From positions 1-35,201 of the IMG/VR virus record IMGVR_UViG_3300044797_000146: a DNA stretch of 35,201 nucleotides. One strand, written 5' to 3'. The translations under genes were made by a program, and so were the position numbers. The stretch comes from a virus. Position 1 is the stretch's first letter; every line of letters starts with the position of its first letter. A model generated the notes under the pieces. It saw only the letters and a program-made list of their open reading frames with translations. It had not been told where the DNA came from and ran no database searches. Below, piece after piece: positions 14,249 to 22,681 of the stretch.

Positions 14249-15654
14249 GCGGCCTCCGCCCCGGGGAAGAGAACAGAGAGACCGGCCTGTGCCGCCGGCG
14301 CCGTCGCCGAGAGGATGACGACCGCGCACGCGGAGGAGGGCAGGACGACGTCGTTCGCGATCGCGCCGGCGAGCCCGTCTTCGGGGCCGCTGTACGCGTA
14401 GACGTCGAGCTCCTCCGTGGAGCACGTGATCAGAGCTTGAATCCCCGCCATGAGCTGGCCGGCGACGGACGCCTGGTCGTTCACGGCCGCCGAGAGGTTA
14501 AGTTGAATCGACGGCGCGTCCAGGTTCGCGCGAAGCGTGGCGAGAATGCTGGCGAGGACCTCGACGTTGCCGGCGACGGTCGGCGGAACGACTTGGAAGT
14601 TCAAGATCTGCTGTTCGAGCATCCCGACTTGAAGCGCCAAGTAGGCTTGGAGGTTCACGAGGAGCGAAAACGTCTCCGGCATGAGGTCGCCAAACGTGAT
14701 CGTTTCGCTCGTCAGGCTTCCTTGCGTGAACGTGAGGCCTCCGAAGGCCCCCTCAAGTTGCGCGATCGCCCCTCCGCCCATGATCGGGACGCATGCGGCT
14801 CCGGATCCGGTGCCCGTGACCGTCCCGCCGCTCGTGTAGACGCCCGATCCGGCCACCGGGATCGAAAAGTGCGTGGGATCGATGACGGTGGCGACGTACA
14901 TCCCGTTGGCTGCAAGGTTTCCGGGGACGCCGGAGATGGTGACGGCGCCGATCCCGGTCGTCGAGGCGATCTCGATGACGATCGGGTTCGTGTTACTCGC
15001 GCCCAGAACGGCCGCGACGTCCGTGACCGAGGGAAGAGGGGGAAGAAGGTACCCGGAGCCCGGAGAAGTCAACGTGACGCCCGTAAGGACGCCTCCGACG
15101 AGGACCGGCGTACCCGTCGCCGCGCTTCCGGTGGGCGAAGCGGGGAATGTGACCGAGCAAAGCCCGGTGGCGTAACCCTGGCCTCCCCCAAGAAGCTGGA
15201 TCGAGGCGATCTGCCCCGGCGGAACGAGCCCCGCGCCCTCGGCCGCGAAGACGAGGGCGACCGTCGAGCCCGTGCCCCCGAGCTCGCCCAGGACGCCCGC
15301 CAGGGCCGTCCCGGGGCCCAGGTAGGCGTAGGCGTCGAGGGAGGCGCCCTCGACCTCGAGGAGCGCGTTGACGGCCGCCAGGAAGCCTTCCACGAGGGCG
15401 AGCTCGGCGACGAGCGCCAGATTGAGCTGGGCCGTCACGCTTGGGACCCCGACCTCGACCGAAAGATCGATGCCGGCGGCGACGTCGATGGCCAGGGCGA
15501 TCTGCGCTTCGATGTCCGGGATCCCGATCCCGACCGTCAACCCCATCGAGAGCAGTGCCGAGATCGAAAGGGCCAGGACGAGCGAGACCCCGAGGATCGC
15601 CGCGAAGAACGGCGCCATGATGACGGCGAGCGTCAGGCGGCCCACGAAGGTCAT
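14245..15654 (-). CDS. Hydrophobic tail protein with internal duplication
   Basis: A 469-residue protein of unknown family in the baseplate block. Residues 1-55 contain two or three hydrophobic helices (LAVIMAPFFAAILGVSLVLA). Two similar segments bracket the middle. The N-terminal copy reads SVTAQLNLALVAELALVEGF then LDAYAYLGPGTALAG; the C-terminal copy reads SIQLNLSAAVNDQASVAGQL then LDVYAYSGPEDGLAG. Between them lie Gly-Ser-Gly-Tyr repeats (TLTSPGSGYLLPP) and an NGMYVATVIDPTHFSIPV element of the type seen in phage tail proteins with short all-beta inserts. Function unknown; membrane contact during DNA entry is one possibility. ATG overlap with the spike gene is ATGA. Confidence 0.6.
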   Translation of the reverse strand: MTFVGRLTLAVIMAPFFAAILGVSLVLALSISALLSMGLTVGIGIPDIEAQIALAIDVAAGIDLSVEVGVPSVTAQLNLALVAELALVEGFLAAVNALLEVEGASLDAYAYLGPGTALAGVLGELGGTGSTVALVFAAEGAGLVPPGQIASIQLLGGGQGYATGLCSVTFPASPTGSAATGTPVLVGGVLTGVTLTSPGSGYLLPPLPSVTDVAAVLGASNTNPIVIEIASTTGIGAVTISGVPGNLAANGMYVATVIDPTHFSIPVAGSGVYTSGGTVTGTGSGAACVPIMGGGAIAQLEGAFGGLTFTQGSLTSETITFGDLMPETFSLLVNLQAYLALQVGMLEQQILNFQVVPPTVAGNVEVLASILATLRANLDAPSIQLNLSAAVNDQASVAGQLMAGIQALITCSTEELDVYAYSGPEDGLAGAIANDVVLPSSACAVVILSATAPAAQAGLSVLFPGAEAA

Positions 15655-16889
15655 CCGCGCGTCGCCTTCTTCGAGCCCGTCTGAATGGAACAGATCATGG
15701 GCCCCGGGATGATCATGACCCCGGCGATAGGGAGCCCCGAGTAGGTCCCCGTGAAGGGGATGGGGTTCGGAAAGTAGCCCAACGCCGTGTCGCCGATCCC
15801 CGCGATGCCCGGACCGCCCCCGCAGAGCGCGACCTCACCACTCGGGCCAACGTTGACGGTACCCGAGGCATCGATCGTCGAGGAGATCGGGAGCGCGGTC
15901 GGGTCGAAGGAGACGACGACGGGTGCCGCGTTGCCGTCGGGGAGAGCGTAGAAGCCCACGAGGACGCTCGCACCCTCCTTGTGCTCGGCCGAAAGGCCCA
16001 TCATCCCGGGCCACACCACGGCTTCCGTGAGGTTGGGCGCTACGGAAGCCGAACCGTCCGGGTTCGTCACGGCCTGGAGGTTCAGCTTGGCCCCGTCTTG
16101 CGTCACGATCCGGTACTCGTAGATCTTCATCGGCGCGAGCTTGCCGAACTCTCGGACCATGGTGGTAAAGGCCGTGATCAGACGCGTGACCATCGTGGCC
16201 GAGCACCACACGGTCGCCCTTGAGCCGTTCTTGTCGAAGACGTGCTCGATGTCGCGCACCATGAGGGTTCCGTCGAAGCGCGGGTCGGTGAGTTGCGTTC
16301 CCGGAAGGACGAGCGCATCGATGCTCACCTCGCCCTTTTGGACGAGCGGATCCCACTTGAGGAGCTCGAGGCTGGGGTCGGCTTGAACGCTCGGCCAGAC
16401 CCCGACTTGCGTGACGCCGGCCAGGTCGACATACCAGTCGCGATCGCCAAAGACGCGCCGCGCGGGTCCCGTCAAGTGGATCCAATCGAGCCCGAGCGAG
16501 ATCGGGTTCGGATCGTTCACCGTCTCGCCCACCACGTTCCCGAGCGACTGCTCCACGGCCTGGGCAGAGAGCCCCGAGTCGCTGTGAAAGTGTTGCGCCG
16601 GCGCCGTCTGATTCCAGCCATTCGCCCCCCCGACGACGCGTACGCGCACCGTCGAGACAAAGCGACCGGAGGCGAGAGGATCGACCGTGCCGACCGCGGT
16701 GATCGGCGTAGGGTCTTGGACATTCGGGGTGATGGTGATCGTCACCTTGCCCGTCGGGATGTCCGCCGACGTCACCGGCGTCGAGTCCGGATCGATGTCC
16801 ACGTCGCAGAACCACACCCCACGCCATGGGAAGACGAAGCGCGCGGAGGTGCACCGCACGCCGTTCAGGTCGATCGCGAAATCGGTCAC
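15651..16889 (-). CDS. Baseplate hub and spike, gp44/gp45-like fusion
   Basis: A 412-residue protein. Residues 1-235 are beta-rich and resemble a baseplate hub (VWFCDVDIDPDSTPV, RDWYVDLAGVTQVGVW). Residues 255-330 look like the OB-fold of Mu gp45, P2 gpV and T4 gp5 spikes: YRIVTQDGAKLNLQAV, then AVVWPGMMGLSAEHKEG and ASVLVGFYALPDGNAAPVVV, the usual gap-free strand ending in P-V-V. The C-terminal part is Gly/Pro-rich. The hub and the membrane-piercing spike would thus be on one chain. The GTG start overlaps the previous stop as GTGA. The tip His motif of gpV spikes is not evident. Confidence 0.65.
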   Translation of the reverse strand: MTDFAIDLNGVRCTSARFVFPWRGVWFCDVDIDPDSTPVTSADIPTGKVTITITPNVQDPTPITAVGTVDPLASGRFVSTVRVRVVGGANGWNQTAPAQHFHSDSGLSAQAVEQSLGNVVGETVNDPNPISLGLDWIHLTGPARRVFGDRDWYVDLAGVTQVGVWPSVQADPSLELLKWDPLVQKGEVSIDALVLPGTQLTDPRFDGTLMVRDIEHVFDKNGSRATVWCSATMVTRLITAFTTMVREFGKLAPMKIYEYRIVTQDGAKLNLQAVTNPDGSASVAPNLTEAVVWPGMMGLSAEHKEGASVLVGFYALPDGNAAPVVVSFDPTALPISSTIDASGTVNVGPSGEVALCGGGPGIAGIGDTALGYFPNPIPFTGTYSGLPIAGVMIIPGPMICSIQTGSKKATRG

Positions 16890-17518
16890 TGGCTCACCTG
16901 TCCGGCAAGCGAGTTGAATTGATCAAACTTCTGGCTCATCTCGGAATCCGCGCCGTCCTCGGCCGTCGGCGTCGCTTCCGTCGCCGAGGGGACCGCCGCG
17001 TCGGGCTTGCCGAGGGCGAGGACCGGCGCGCGATACTCCTTGAAGTGGATCTCACACTCGAAGAAGTCCTCGTCCTCGGGTTGGATCATGTCCGTGACGT
17101 CCTCGACGACGACCTCGGTAACCGACGTCGGCGGCGCCGAGAGAACCGGATGGTAGATCGCGAGAGCTCGAGGTGTCGTCGAGCCCGGGACGAAGCGCAC
17201 GGACTTCGCGAGATACTTCGCCGCGAACGCTTGGTAGGCCGTCCACTGTTGTCCGGCCGGGCTCCCGGTCTCGTCCGTCTCGCACCAGATCTGCACCTTG
17301 AAGACGTGGACGCCCAGGTGGTCGCCCGTCGGAACGAGCGTGGCGCCCGTCATGCCGTACGCCTGGCGTTCGTCCCATGCTCGAGGGGAGTTGCCCGAGA
17401 TGAGGCGAGCTCGCCCGGGGCAGGGATCGACGCCGATGAGGAACGTATCGGCGGTCGGAAGACCGCTCATGTTCGCGGCGATCGTGGAGCTCCCCGAGAG
17501 GTCGACGTTTTGCGTCAT
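16886..17518 (-). CDS. Tail/baseplate protein after tape measure
   Basis: A 210-residue protein of unknown family, placed where contractile phages keep the tail-tube initiator or hub adaptor (Mu gp43, T4 gp53/gp54 area). The centre is beta-rich (GVHVFKVQIWCETDETGSPA, ALAIYHPVLSAPPTSVTEVV). An acidic stretch (DEDFFECEIHFKEY) is followed by an Ala/Pro-rich linker and a short helical end. ATG overlaps the tape-measure stop as ATGA. The call is positional. Confidence 0.5.
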   Translation of the reverse strand: MTQNVDLSGSSTIAANMSGLPTADTFLIGVDPCPGRARLISGNSPRAWDERQAYGMTGATLVPTGDHLGVHVFKVQIWCETDETGSPAGQQWTAYQAFAAKYLAKSVRFVPGSTTPRALAIYHPVLSAPPTSVTEVVVEDVTDMIQPEDEDFFECEIHFKEYRAPVLALGKPDAAVPSATEATPTAEDGADSEMSQKFDQFNSLAGQVSQ

Positions 17519-19407
17519 GGCTGGGGAACCCCTTGCACGGGGAAGCCGGCGGCGACGAGGGTGTCCTCGATCGCCTTGACCAAGGGCGCGAGGATGTTCG
17601 GCGCGCCGAGCTCCTTCGCGATCCCCTTCGGGGCGCCGGCGCCGATGTGGAAGTGGATGGTGAGATTGATCGGACCCCCCTTGCCCGCTCCCCCGCCCAT
17701 CGAGGCGCCCGCGGGGACGATCGTTTCCCCCGGAGCGACGGCGGCGAAGGCCTCGCCCGCCGGCGCTTGCACGACGAGGCCGCCCTCGGCATTCGCCGGC
17801 GCCACGCGCGTCCCGGTACCTCCGCCTGGCCCGGCCTGCTCCCCGCCCCCGCTGAACGTCGAGGCGCCCCCGCCGGCGAGACTCTTGCCCATCGTGAACG
17901 CGCCCTCGCCGACCACGGGCTTGCTCGTGAGCTTTTGAAGGTATTGGACGAGCTCGACGAGCTTCACGAAGGGAGTGATCACGAGGTAGAGGCCGGCGGC
18001 CGCCAGGGCGAGCCCGGCTGCGAGCGCGTACACCGCGACCTTTGCGCCGTCGAGCGCGAGCTTCGCCAGGTCGAGCTTGTCCGTCTTGAGACCGCCGAAG
18101 GACTGCTTCCACCACAGGGCCAGCTTGAGCGTCGCGATCCCGACGTCGAGAGCGCCGATGATGAGGCCCTTGAACACCGCCTTGGCGATGGGCTCGAGCT
18201 TGACGAACGCCTTGACGAGCCCGTTGCCGACGAGCTCGGTCAACTTCCGGAGGTTCGCCCCCGTCTGCGTCTTGGACGGATCGAAGAGGTTCATGAAGTC
18301 GCCGAGCGCCTTCGAGAGCGGTTCGATCTTGACGCCCTTGGTCAAGCTGTCGAGCGACTCGTGCCACTTTTGGAAGATGACGTCGAAGGACATCATCTTC
18401 CGCGCGTTGACCTCGCCGAAGCGCTCCTCGACGGTCTTTCGGAGGGCCGCGGCGCCGTCGGCGAGCTTCACGCGGCCCTGGAAGAGCGCTTTTTGCGCGT
18501 CCGCGATACTGACGTTCAGATCCTTGGCGAGATTCTTCGCAACGTCTTGGAACTTGATCCCCGTGCCTTGGAGCTCGAAGGGATTCAGGCGAAGCATGCC
18601 AACGCGCTTGGAGCGCTCGACGATGTCGCCGAGCTGCGTCCCCACGGTCTTCCCCATCGCCTCCGAAGCCTGGGCGACGATATTGAACGTATCGACGATG
18701 GTTTGCCCCGAAGCCGAAGTGTTGTTGAAGCGGCGGTAGAGGTCCGCCGCCATGTCGTTGAGCTCCTTCTTCGCCGTCGGGACCTTGCGCGCCAGAGCGT
18801 CCACTTGGGTTCCGAGCGCGGCCGCGTTCTGCGCGCTCCCGGTCGCCGCCTCGCGCACGAGGTTCAAGCTCCGCGCCGCGTCGGCCGACGTCACGATCCA
18901 CTTCGCGAGAGAGACGACGCCGGCGACGGCCGCGGCGGTCACGGCGACGACGGCGACGGCAAGGAGCGCGAGCGCACCACCGAAGACGGCCGACGCCGCG
19001 CTTCCGCTCCCCATGACATCCTTGAGCTGCTCGAGCTTGTCGATCCCCGCTTGGAGCGGTCCCCCGATCGCCTTGATCGACTTCGTCCCGTTGTCGTTCG
19101 CGGCTTGCGCCTTCTTCGCCTCGGCCGCGAGCTTGCCGTAGTTTGTCCCCATCTTGAGGATCTCGATGTTGCCCTGCGCGATCGTGGTCTTCTCGCGGTC
19201 GATCGCGGCCCTGAGCTTCGTCTTCGCGTCGAGGACTTCCGTGGTCTTGCCGGTGAGCCCTCGAAGCGCCTCGCTGTACTGTTTGACGGAGTCCTGCGAG
19301 CCCTTGACGCTCGCGCGGAGCTCCTCGAGCGACTTCGTCGCCTCCTTGGAGAAGGACGGCGCGGAGCCTTCTACGTCGATCGAAAAGGTGGCTGCCGCGT
19401 CCGTCAT
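17515..19407 (-). CDS. Tail tape measure protein
   Basis: A 630-residue protein, short for a contractile phage and implying a short tail if length scales as in other phages. Residues 1-130 are helical and charged with coiled-coil character (KEATKSLEELRASVKGS, LRAAIDREKTTIAQGN). A strong hydrophobic region follows at 137-171 (VFGGALALLAVAVVAVTAAA), then long helices (DVAKNLAKDLNVSIADAQKA) and a second hydrophobic region near 445-480 (YALAAGLALAAAGLYLVITP). The C-terminus is Gly-rich. This architecture and the position after the tail chaperones are those of a tape measure, which sets tail length and helps DNA cross the inner membrane. ATG overlaps the gpGT-like stop as ATGA. Confidence 0.9.
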   Translation of the reverse strand: MTDAAATFSIDVEGSAPSFSKEATKSLEELRASVKGSQDSVKQYSEALRGLTGKTTEVLDAKTKLRAAIDREKTTIAQGNIEILKMGTNYGKLAAEAKKAQAANDNGTKSIKAIGGPLQAGIDKLEQLKDVMGSGSAASAVFGGALALLAVAVVAVTAAAVAGVVSLAKWIVTSADAARSLNLVREAATGSAQNAAALGTQVDALARKVPTAKKELNDMAADLYRRFNNTSASGQTIVDTFNIVAQASEAMGKTVGTQLGDIVERSKRVGMLRLNPFELQGTGIKFQDVAKNLAKDLNVSIADAQKALFQGRVKLADGAAALRKTVEERFGEVNARKMMSFDVIFQKWHESLDSLTKGVKIEPLSKALGDFMNLFDPSKTQTGANLRKLTELVGNGLVKAFVKLEPIAKAVFKGLIIGALDVGIATLKLALWWKQSFGGLKTDKLDLAKLALDGAKVAVYALAAGLALAAAGLYLVITPFVKLVELVQYLQKLTSKPVVGEGAFTMGKSLAGGGASTFSGGGEQAGPGGGTGTRVAPANAEGGLVVQAPAGEAFAAVAPGETIVPAGASMGGGAGKGGPINLTIHFHIGAGAPKGIAKELGAPNILAPLVKAIEDTLVAAGFPVQGVPQP

Positions 19408-19990
19408 TCCGTCTTCTTCTCCGCTACGAGTAGACCCGCCAAAAGCCAGGCCCCGACCCACGCGTCGTCAGCCTCGTCCCGCTTCGGCCTGGCGCCTCGG
19501 AAGAGGGCCAGGATGCAACCCGCCGCGCTTCCCCGGTCGAAGGAGGCTATCTTCGCCAGGGCTAGGGTTTTCCCGCGACCTCCGACGCGCGTAGCCCCTC
19601 CATCCGACGAAGGGCGCCGGCCGCCTCCCACATGAGGGAAGCGTGCACAGAGCACCACGCCTTGAACTCCTCTTTCGTCGGGTGCAGGAGGTTCGGTAGG
19701 ACGTAGTCCATCGCGTCCTCGACCGTCTGCCCTGTCTTCTTCTTCGCCGAATCGTCGAACCGCTTGACGACGATCGGCGCCGCGCGCTTGACGGCGACGA
19801 CCTTGTCGATCTGCTTGAACTCGAGGACCTCGAAGTCAACGCCCGCCTGGCCGAGCTCGGCGTCGTACTTGGCCTCGAGATCGAGGACGAGGAGCTCGCG
19901 TGCCTTGGCGACCTCCTCGAGCTTCTTCTCGCGTTCGGCTTTCGCCTGGCGCGCTTCCGCCAGGCGCTCATCGATCGTGGGCTCGCTCAT
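19404..19990 (-). CDS. Tail assembly chaperone fusion by -1 frameshift (gpGT-like)
   Basis: This is the extended product predicted from ribosomal slippage at GGGAAAA. It reads residues 1-141 of the shorter chaperone, then 54 further residues in the -1 frame (TLALAKIASFDRGSAAGCIL ... WLLAGLLVAEKKTE), ending at TGA 19406-19404 and overlapping the tape-measure ATG as ATGA. Most tailed phages with long tails encode such a G/GT pair before the tape measure. The two forms act as chaperones on the tape measure during assembly and are not in the virion. The extension has hydrophobic and acidic patches but no family I can name. The 195-residue total is within the usual range. Confidence 0.7.
19562..19990 (-). 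CDS. Tail assembly chaperone (gpG-like)
   Basis: A 142-residue unshifted product. It starts with a long charged helix (MSEPTIDERLAEARQAKAER, EKKLEEVAKARELLVLDLEA), then a mixed domain (FKQIDKVVAVKRAAPIVVKR) and a C-terminal helix (EEFKAWCSVHASLMWEAAGA). The gene lies between the tail tube and the tape measure, the universal place of these chaperones, and ends with Gly-Lys-Pro-stop exactly at a slippery heptamer. ATG overlaps the tube gene stop as ATGA. It would bind the tape measure during tail assembly. Confidence 0.8.
   Translation of the reverse strand: MSEPTIDERLAEARQAKAEREKKLEEVAKARELLVLDLEAKYDAELGQAGVDFEVLEFKQIDKVVAVKRAAPIVVKRFDDSAKKKTGQTVEDAMDYVLPNLLHPTKEEFKAWCSVHASLMWEAAGALRRMEGLRASEVAGKP
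19568..19574 (-). promoter_or_regulatory. -1 ribosomal frameshift site GGGAAAA
   Basis: In the minus-strand reading frame the codons are gcg GGA AAA ccc TAG, so the heptamer G-GGA-AAA has the canonical X-XXY-YYZ form. It is followed two codons later by the chaperone stop. The -1 frame is open for 54 codons to the tape-measure start. Lambda uses GGGAAAG in the same gene pair. Confidence 0.75.
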
Positions 19991-20481
19991 TCGTTACCTC
20001 GGATGACCGACCAGAGGACGTTGCCGTTCCTCGGGTTCTGTAGGAATTGGATGGTGTACTCCGTGACGATCTCCTCGATCCCCTCGTCCCAGGACTCTTT
20101 CACCTCCTCGACCGTGCACTGAGCGAAGCTCCACGTGATCGGGTCGTCGTTCGTGATGTCGGGCTCGTAGAGGGACACCGAAAACTGAAACGTGGTGTCG
20201 CCGATCGAGCCTTGCGACTGATTCGCCAGGTACTCCTCGAATTGTTTCGCCGTCGTCCCGAGGAGGGCGAACGTCAGGCCCCCGGGCTCGAACTTCCCGG
20301 CGGTCTTGCCGATCGGCTGGCCGTCTCGCCGCGAGGCGTGCACGATCTTGCGTGTCCTCTTCGCGCCGTGACCGGCCTTGAGGACGCCTTCGATCGATCC
20401 CTGGCCGTAGTCGAACTCGCACGACTTGCCGGAGTAGATCGTGCCCTGGAGTCGGGCTTCGTCGATGTAATTCGTCGTCAT
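19987..20481 (-). CDS. Tail tube protein
   Basis: A 164-residue protein directly after the sheath gene. Its size and beta-rich make-up (NYIDEARLQGTIYSGKSCEF, TTFQFSVSLYEPDITNDDPI, EEIVTEYTIQFLQNPRNGNV) fit the tube of contractile tails. The DITNDDPITWSF segment resembles the common loop before the inner beta sheet. It stacks to form the inner tail channel through which DNA passes. An AAGGAG Shine-Dalgarno lies ten bases before ATG. Its stop overlaps the chaperone ATG as ATGA. Confidence 0.8.
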   Translation of the reverse strand: MTTNYIDEARLQGTIYSGKSCEFDYGQGSIEGVLKAGHGAKRTRKIVHASRRDGQPIGKTAGKFEPGGLTFALLGTTAKQFEEYLANQSQGSIGDTTFQFSVSLYEPDITNDDPITWSFAQCTVEEVKESWDEGIEEIVTEYTIQFLQNPRNGNVLWSVIRGNE

Positions 20482-20511
20482 GGGGATATGACTCCTTCAG
20501 GTCGTCAGGTC

Positions 20512-22032
20512 TCAGGTCGTCGTGGGAAGAGTGTTGGCGAACTGCGCAGTCACCGCGAACGTCTTGACGTACTTGAGCGCGACGTTGGTGATGGTGACGG
20601 TGATCGTCTGCGGGCCATTGCCCGAGAGGTTGTCCGTCCTCGAAATCGCGATGTTCGTACCGCTCACCTGGCCGGCGAGGACCTTGTCGACGGCTGCCTG
20701 GCACGTCGCCTCCCACTTCGCCGCTTGGATCTCGAGGATGTAGCCCGTCGAGACGTTCACGCGGATCCCTTGCGAGAGGAGCCCGGTGAGAACGGAGAAG
20801 GTCGTGGCGCACGCGAGGTTCATCGTGCGCGCGTGCTGGATGTAGACGTAGTCGGAGCCGCCGGCGCTATCGAGGTTGGCGTTGCAGATGTACGCCCCCG
20901 GGTAGCTCGGATCGGCAAAGCTCCGGAGCGTCGTCAACCGAAGGATGTCGAGACCGGGGTAGATCGCCTCGTCGTGATAGAGGGGATTGCCGAAGGCGTC
21001 GTCGAGGTCGTAGCCCCCGATGTTGCCGAGGTCGACCTCCGCCGGGTCGACGCCGACCGAGATGACCTCGGCTCGAGCCGTGAGCGCGAGCGACGTCGGG
21101 AGCGACTTCGTGATGCCCGAGAGCGTCGAGGTGACCGCGCCGCCATCCGCGCATGGGGAGATCCGGATGCTGGCCGTCCCGGCCATGAGGGTCCCCATGG
21201 CCGTTGCGTACGTCGCCTCCGACTCGCCGCTCGGGATGTTCTTGAATCGCGTGTTAACCACGGCCGTCTGGAATCGTCCCGTCGCCTCGAGCGCGGCGAG
21301 CCAGGTGTCGAGGAGCGAGATGAAGGTCGGCCCAGTCGGCCCGTGCACAAGGAGCAGATCCCAGATCTGCTTCGAGATGCGAAGCGCCTCGAGCGACGTC
21401 GTGAGGTCCGCCGTGGACATCGTTGGGCCGACCGTAATGAACGAGATGTAATCGCCCGCCAGGAAGGTCTGTGCCGCCGTGCCCAGCGTGACCCTGATTC
21501 CGGAGTCGTTGCCGGTTACGGGGATGGTGGGCGCGATGGTGGTCGCCGTCCCGAGGGGGATCGGCGCGCTCGTCGAGTTGCCGCCGTCGAAGGAGACCGT
21601 GTACGTGATCCCCGCGGTCCCGAGGGCGCCGGCCGTGACGACCTTGAAGACGAACCCGAAGATCCCGGCCTTGACTCCGCCGGGACCGCAAACGTTGTAG
21701 TCGTCGGCGATGAGGGCCGCGCTCCCGAAGGAGGGCGTCGCCGTCCCGGCGATGCTGTTGACCATCAGCCCGTATGTCGCCGGGTTCGCCGTCGTCGCGC
21801 GCACCGCCAGGACGGGGATCTCGTCCTCGCTCTGGATGTATGTTCCGAACTCGGGGAGAGCCCCTTCGCCGAACGTGGTTGCGAGGTCGACCGGGCGAAC
21901 GAATTGCGCCGGCTGATTCTGCGTCCCCGTGGAGCTCGGCGCGATGACCGCCGGGACGATGGGCGACGGTCGAACCGTGCCCGCGTTGCTCTGGACCTTG
22001 TTGACGGTGACGGAGGGAAGATTGGAGCCCAT
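20512..22032 (-). CDS. Contractile tail sheath protein
   Basis: A 506-residue protein whose size, position before the tail tube and fold-like pattern mark it as the sheath, most like the DUF2586 group. The N-terminus (NLPSVTVNKVQSNAGTVRPS) is extended. A variable beta domain (VSFDGGNSTSAPIPLGTATT) is followed by a central helical core (ISKQIWDLLLVHGPTGPTFI, SLLDTWLAALEATGRF) and a conserved C-terminal domain (YIQHARTMNLACATTFSVLT, NVALKYVKTFAVTAQF) that contacts the tube. Contraction of this protein drives the tube through the envelope. ATG 22032 has GAGG nearby, ten bases after the previous stop. Confidence 0.85.
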   Translation of the reverse strand: MGSNLPSVTVNKVQSNAGTVRPSPIVPAVIAPSSTGTQNQPAQFVRPVDLATTFGEGALPEFGTYIQSEDEIPVLAVRATTANPATYGLMVNSIAGTATPSFGSAALIADDYNVCGPGGVKAGIFGFVFKVVTAGALGTAGITYTVSFDGGNSTSAPIPLGTATTIAPTIPVTGNDSGIRVTLGTAAQTFLAGDYISFITVGPTMSTADLTTSLEALRISKQIWDLLLVHGPTGPTFISLLDTWLAALEATGRFQTAVVNTRFKNIPSGESEATYATAMGTLMAGTASIRISPCADGGAVTSTLSGITKSLPTSLALTARAEVISVGVDPAEVDLGNIGGYDLDDAFGNPLYHDEAIYPGLDILRLTTLRSFADPSYPGAYICNANLDSAGGSDYVYIQHARTMNLACATTFSVLTGLLSQGIRVNVSTGYILEIQAAKWEATCQAAVDKVLAGQVSGTNIAISRTDNLSGNGPQTITVTITNVALKYVKTFAVTAQFANTLPTTT

Positions 22033-22042
22033 GGGTGGACCT

Positions 22043-22681
22043 CTAGCTCGCGGGGTTGCGTTGCACGTTGGGCGAAAAGCCCGTGACCACTTTTTGCGGA
22101 ATGTCGAAGAGCGGTTCTCGGTGAATGAGCTCCACCAGGATCTCTCGACCGAAAGGGAGGTTCTCACTGACCAGCGGATCGCGTCTTACTCGACGCATGA
22201 CGTAGTCGGCAGAGGCGAACCACTGGATCGCTTGCGTCGTGAGTTGAAAGAGGTTGCTCGATGCCTGGATCTGTAGCTCCTCGTTCGCGGTGTCCGTGGA
22301 GTCGACCGCCCAGATCGAAGCGGTCACGATGCGCTCCCATTTCCAGAGCGCGCGCGGATTGCCGTTCGTTCGTCGTGGCTGGACGAGGTCCCCCTCCGCT
22401 CCCTTGTCGTCGCCGGGCATGAAGAGGACTCGGTTCGCCTGGCCGACCCCCTGATTCAGGATGCGCTGGCGCTGCTTCCATCCGGTCGTGCCGACCAGGG
22501 GCGCCGGCATACCGTAGGACGCGAGAAGAGCGACGATATCGGGGATCGGGACCGGACCCGCTCCGTTTCCGAAATCTCGCGTCCCGCCCCCGAGCGTGAA
22601 GAATGTCCGTACCCCGCCGGCGAGGAGAAGAAGGCCGTCGACGACGACCGGGGTGGTGACAGGCTGAACCGGCTGCGTCAC
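22043..22681 (-). CDS. Tail terminator-like protein
   Basis: A 212-residue protein between the neck/tail-completion gene and the sheath, where tail terminators (gpU, Mu gp37-like) are found. It has a Pro/Val-rich N-terminus, a loop region (TRDFGNGAGPVPIPDIVALL), a long helix region (LWKWERIVTASIWAVDSTDT) and a regular helical segment (LQIQASSNLFQLTTQAIQWF, REILVELIHREPLFDIP). I cannot place it in a named family from sequence alone. The GTG start overlaps the previous stop as GTGA. Confidence 0.6.
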   Translation of the reverse strand: MTQPVQPVTTPVVVDGLLLLAGGVRTFFTLGGGTRDFGNGAGPVPIPDIVALLASYGMPAPLVGTTGWKQRQRILNQGVGQANRVLFMPGDDKGAEGDLVQPRRTNGNPRALWKWERIVTASIWAVDSTDTANEELQIQASSNLFQLTTQAIQWFASADYVMRRVRRDPLVSENLPFGREILVELIHREPLFDIPQKVVTGFSPNVQRNPAS

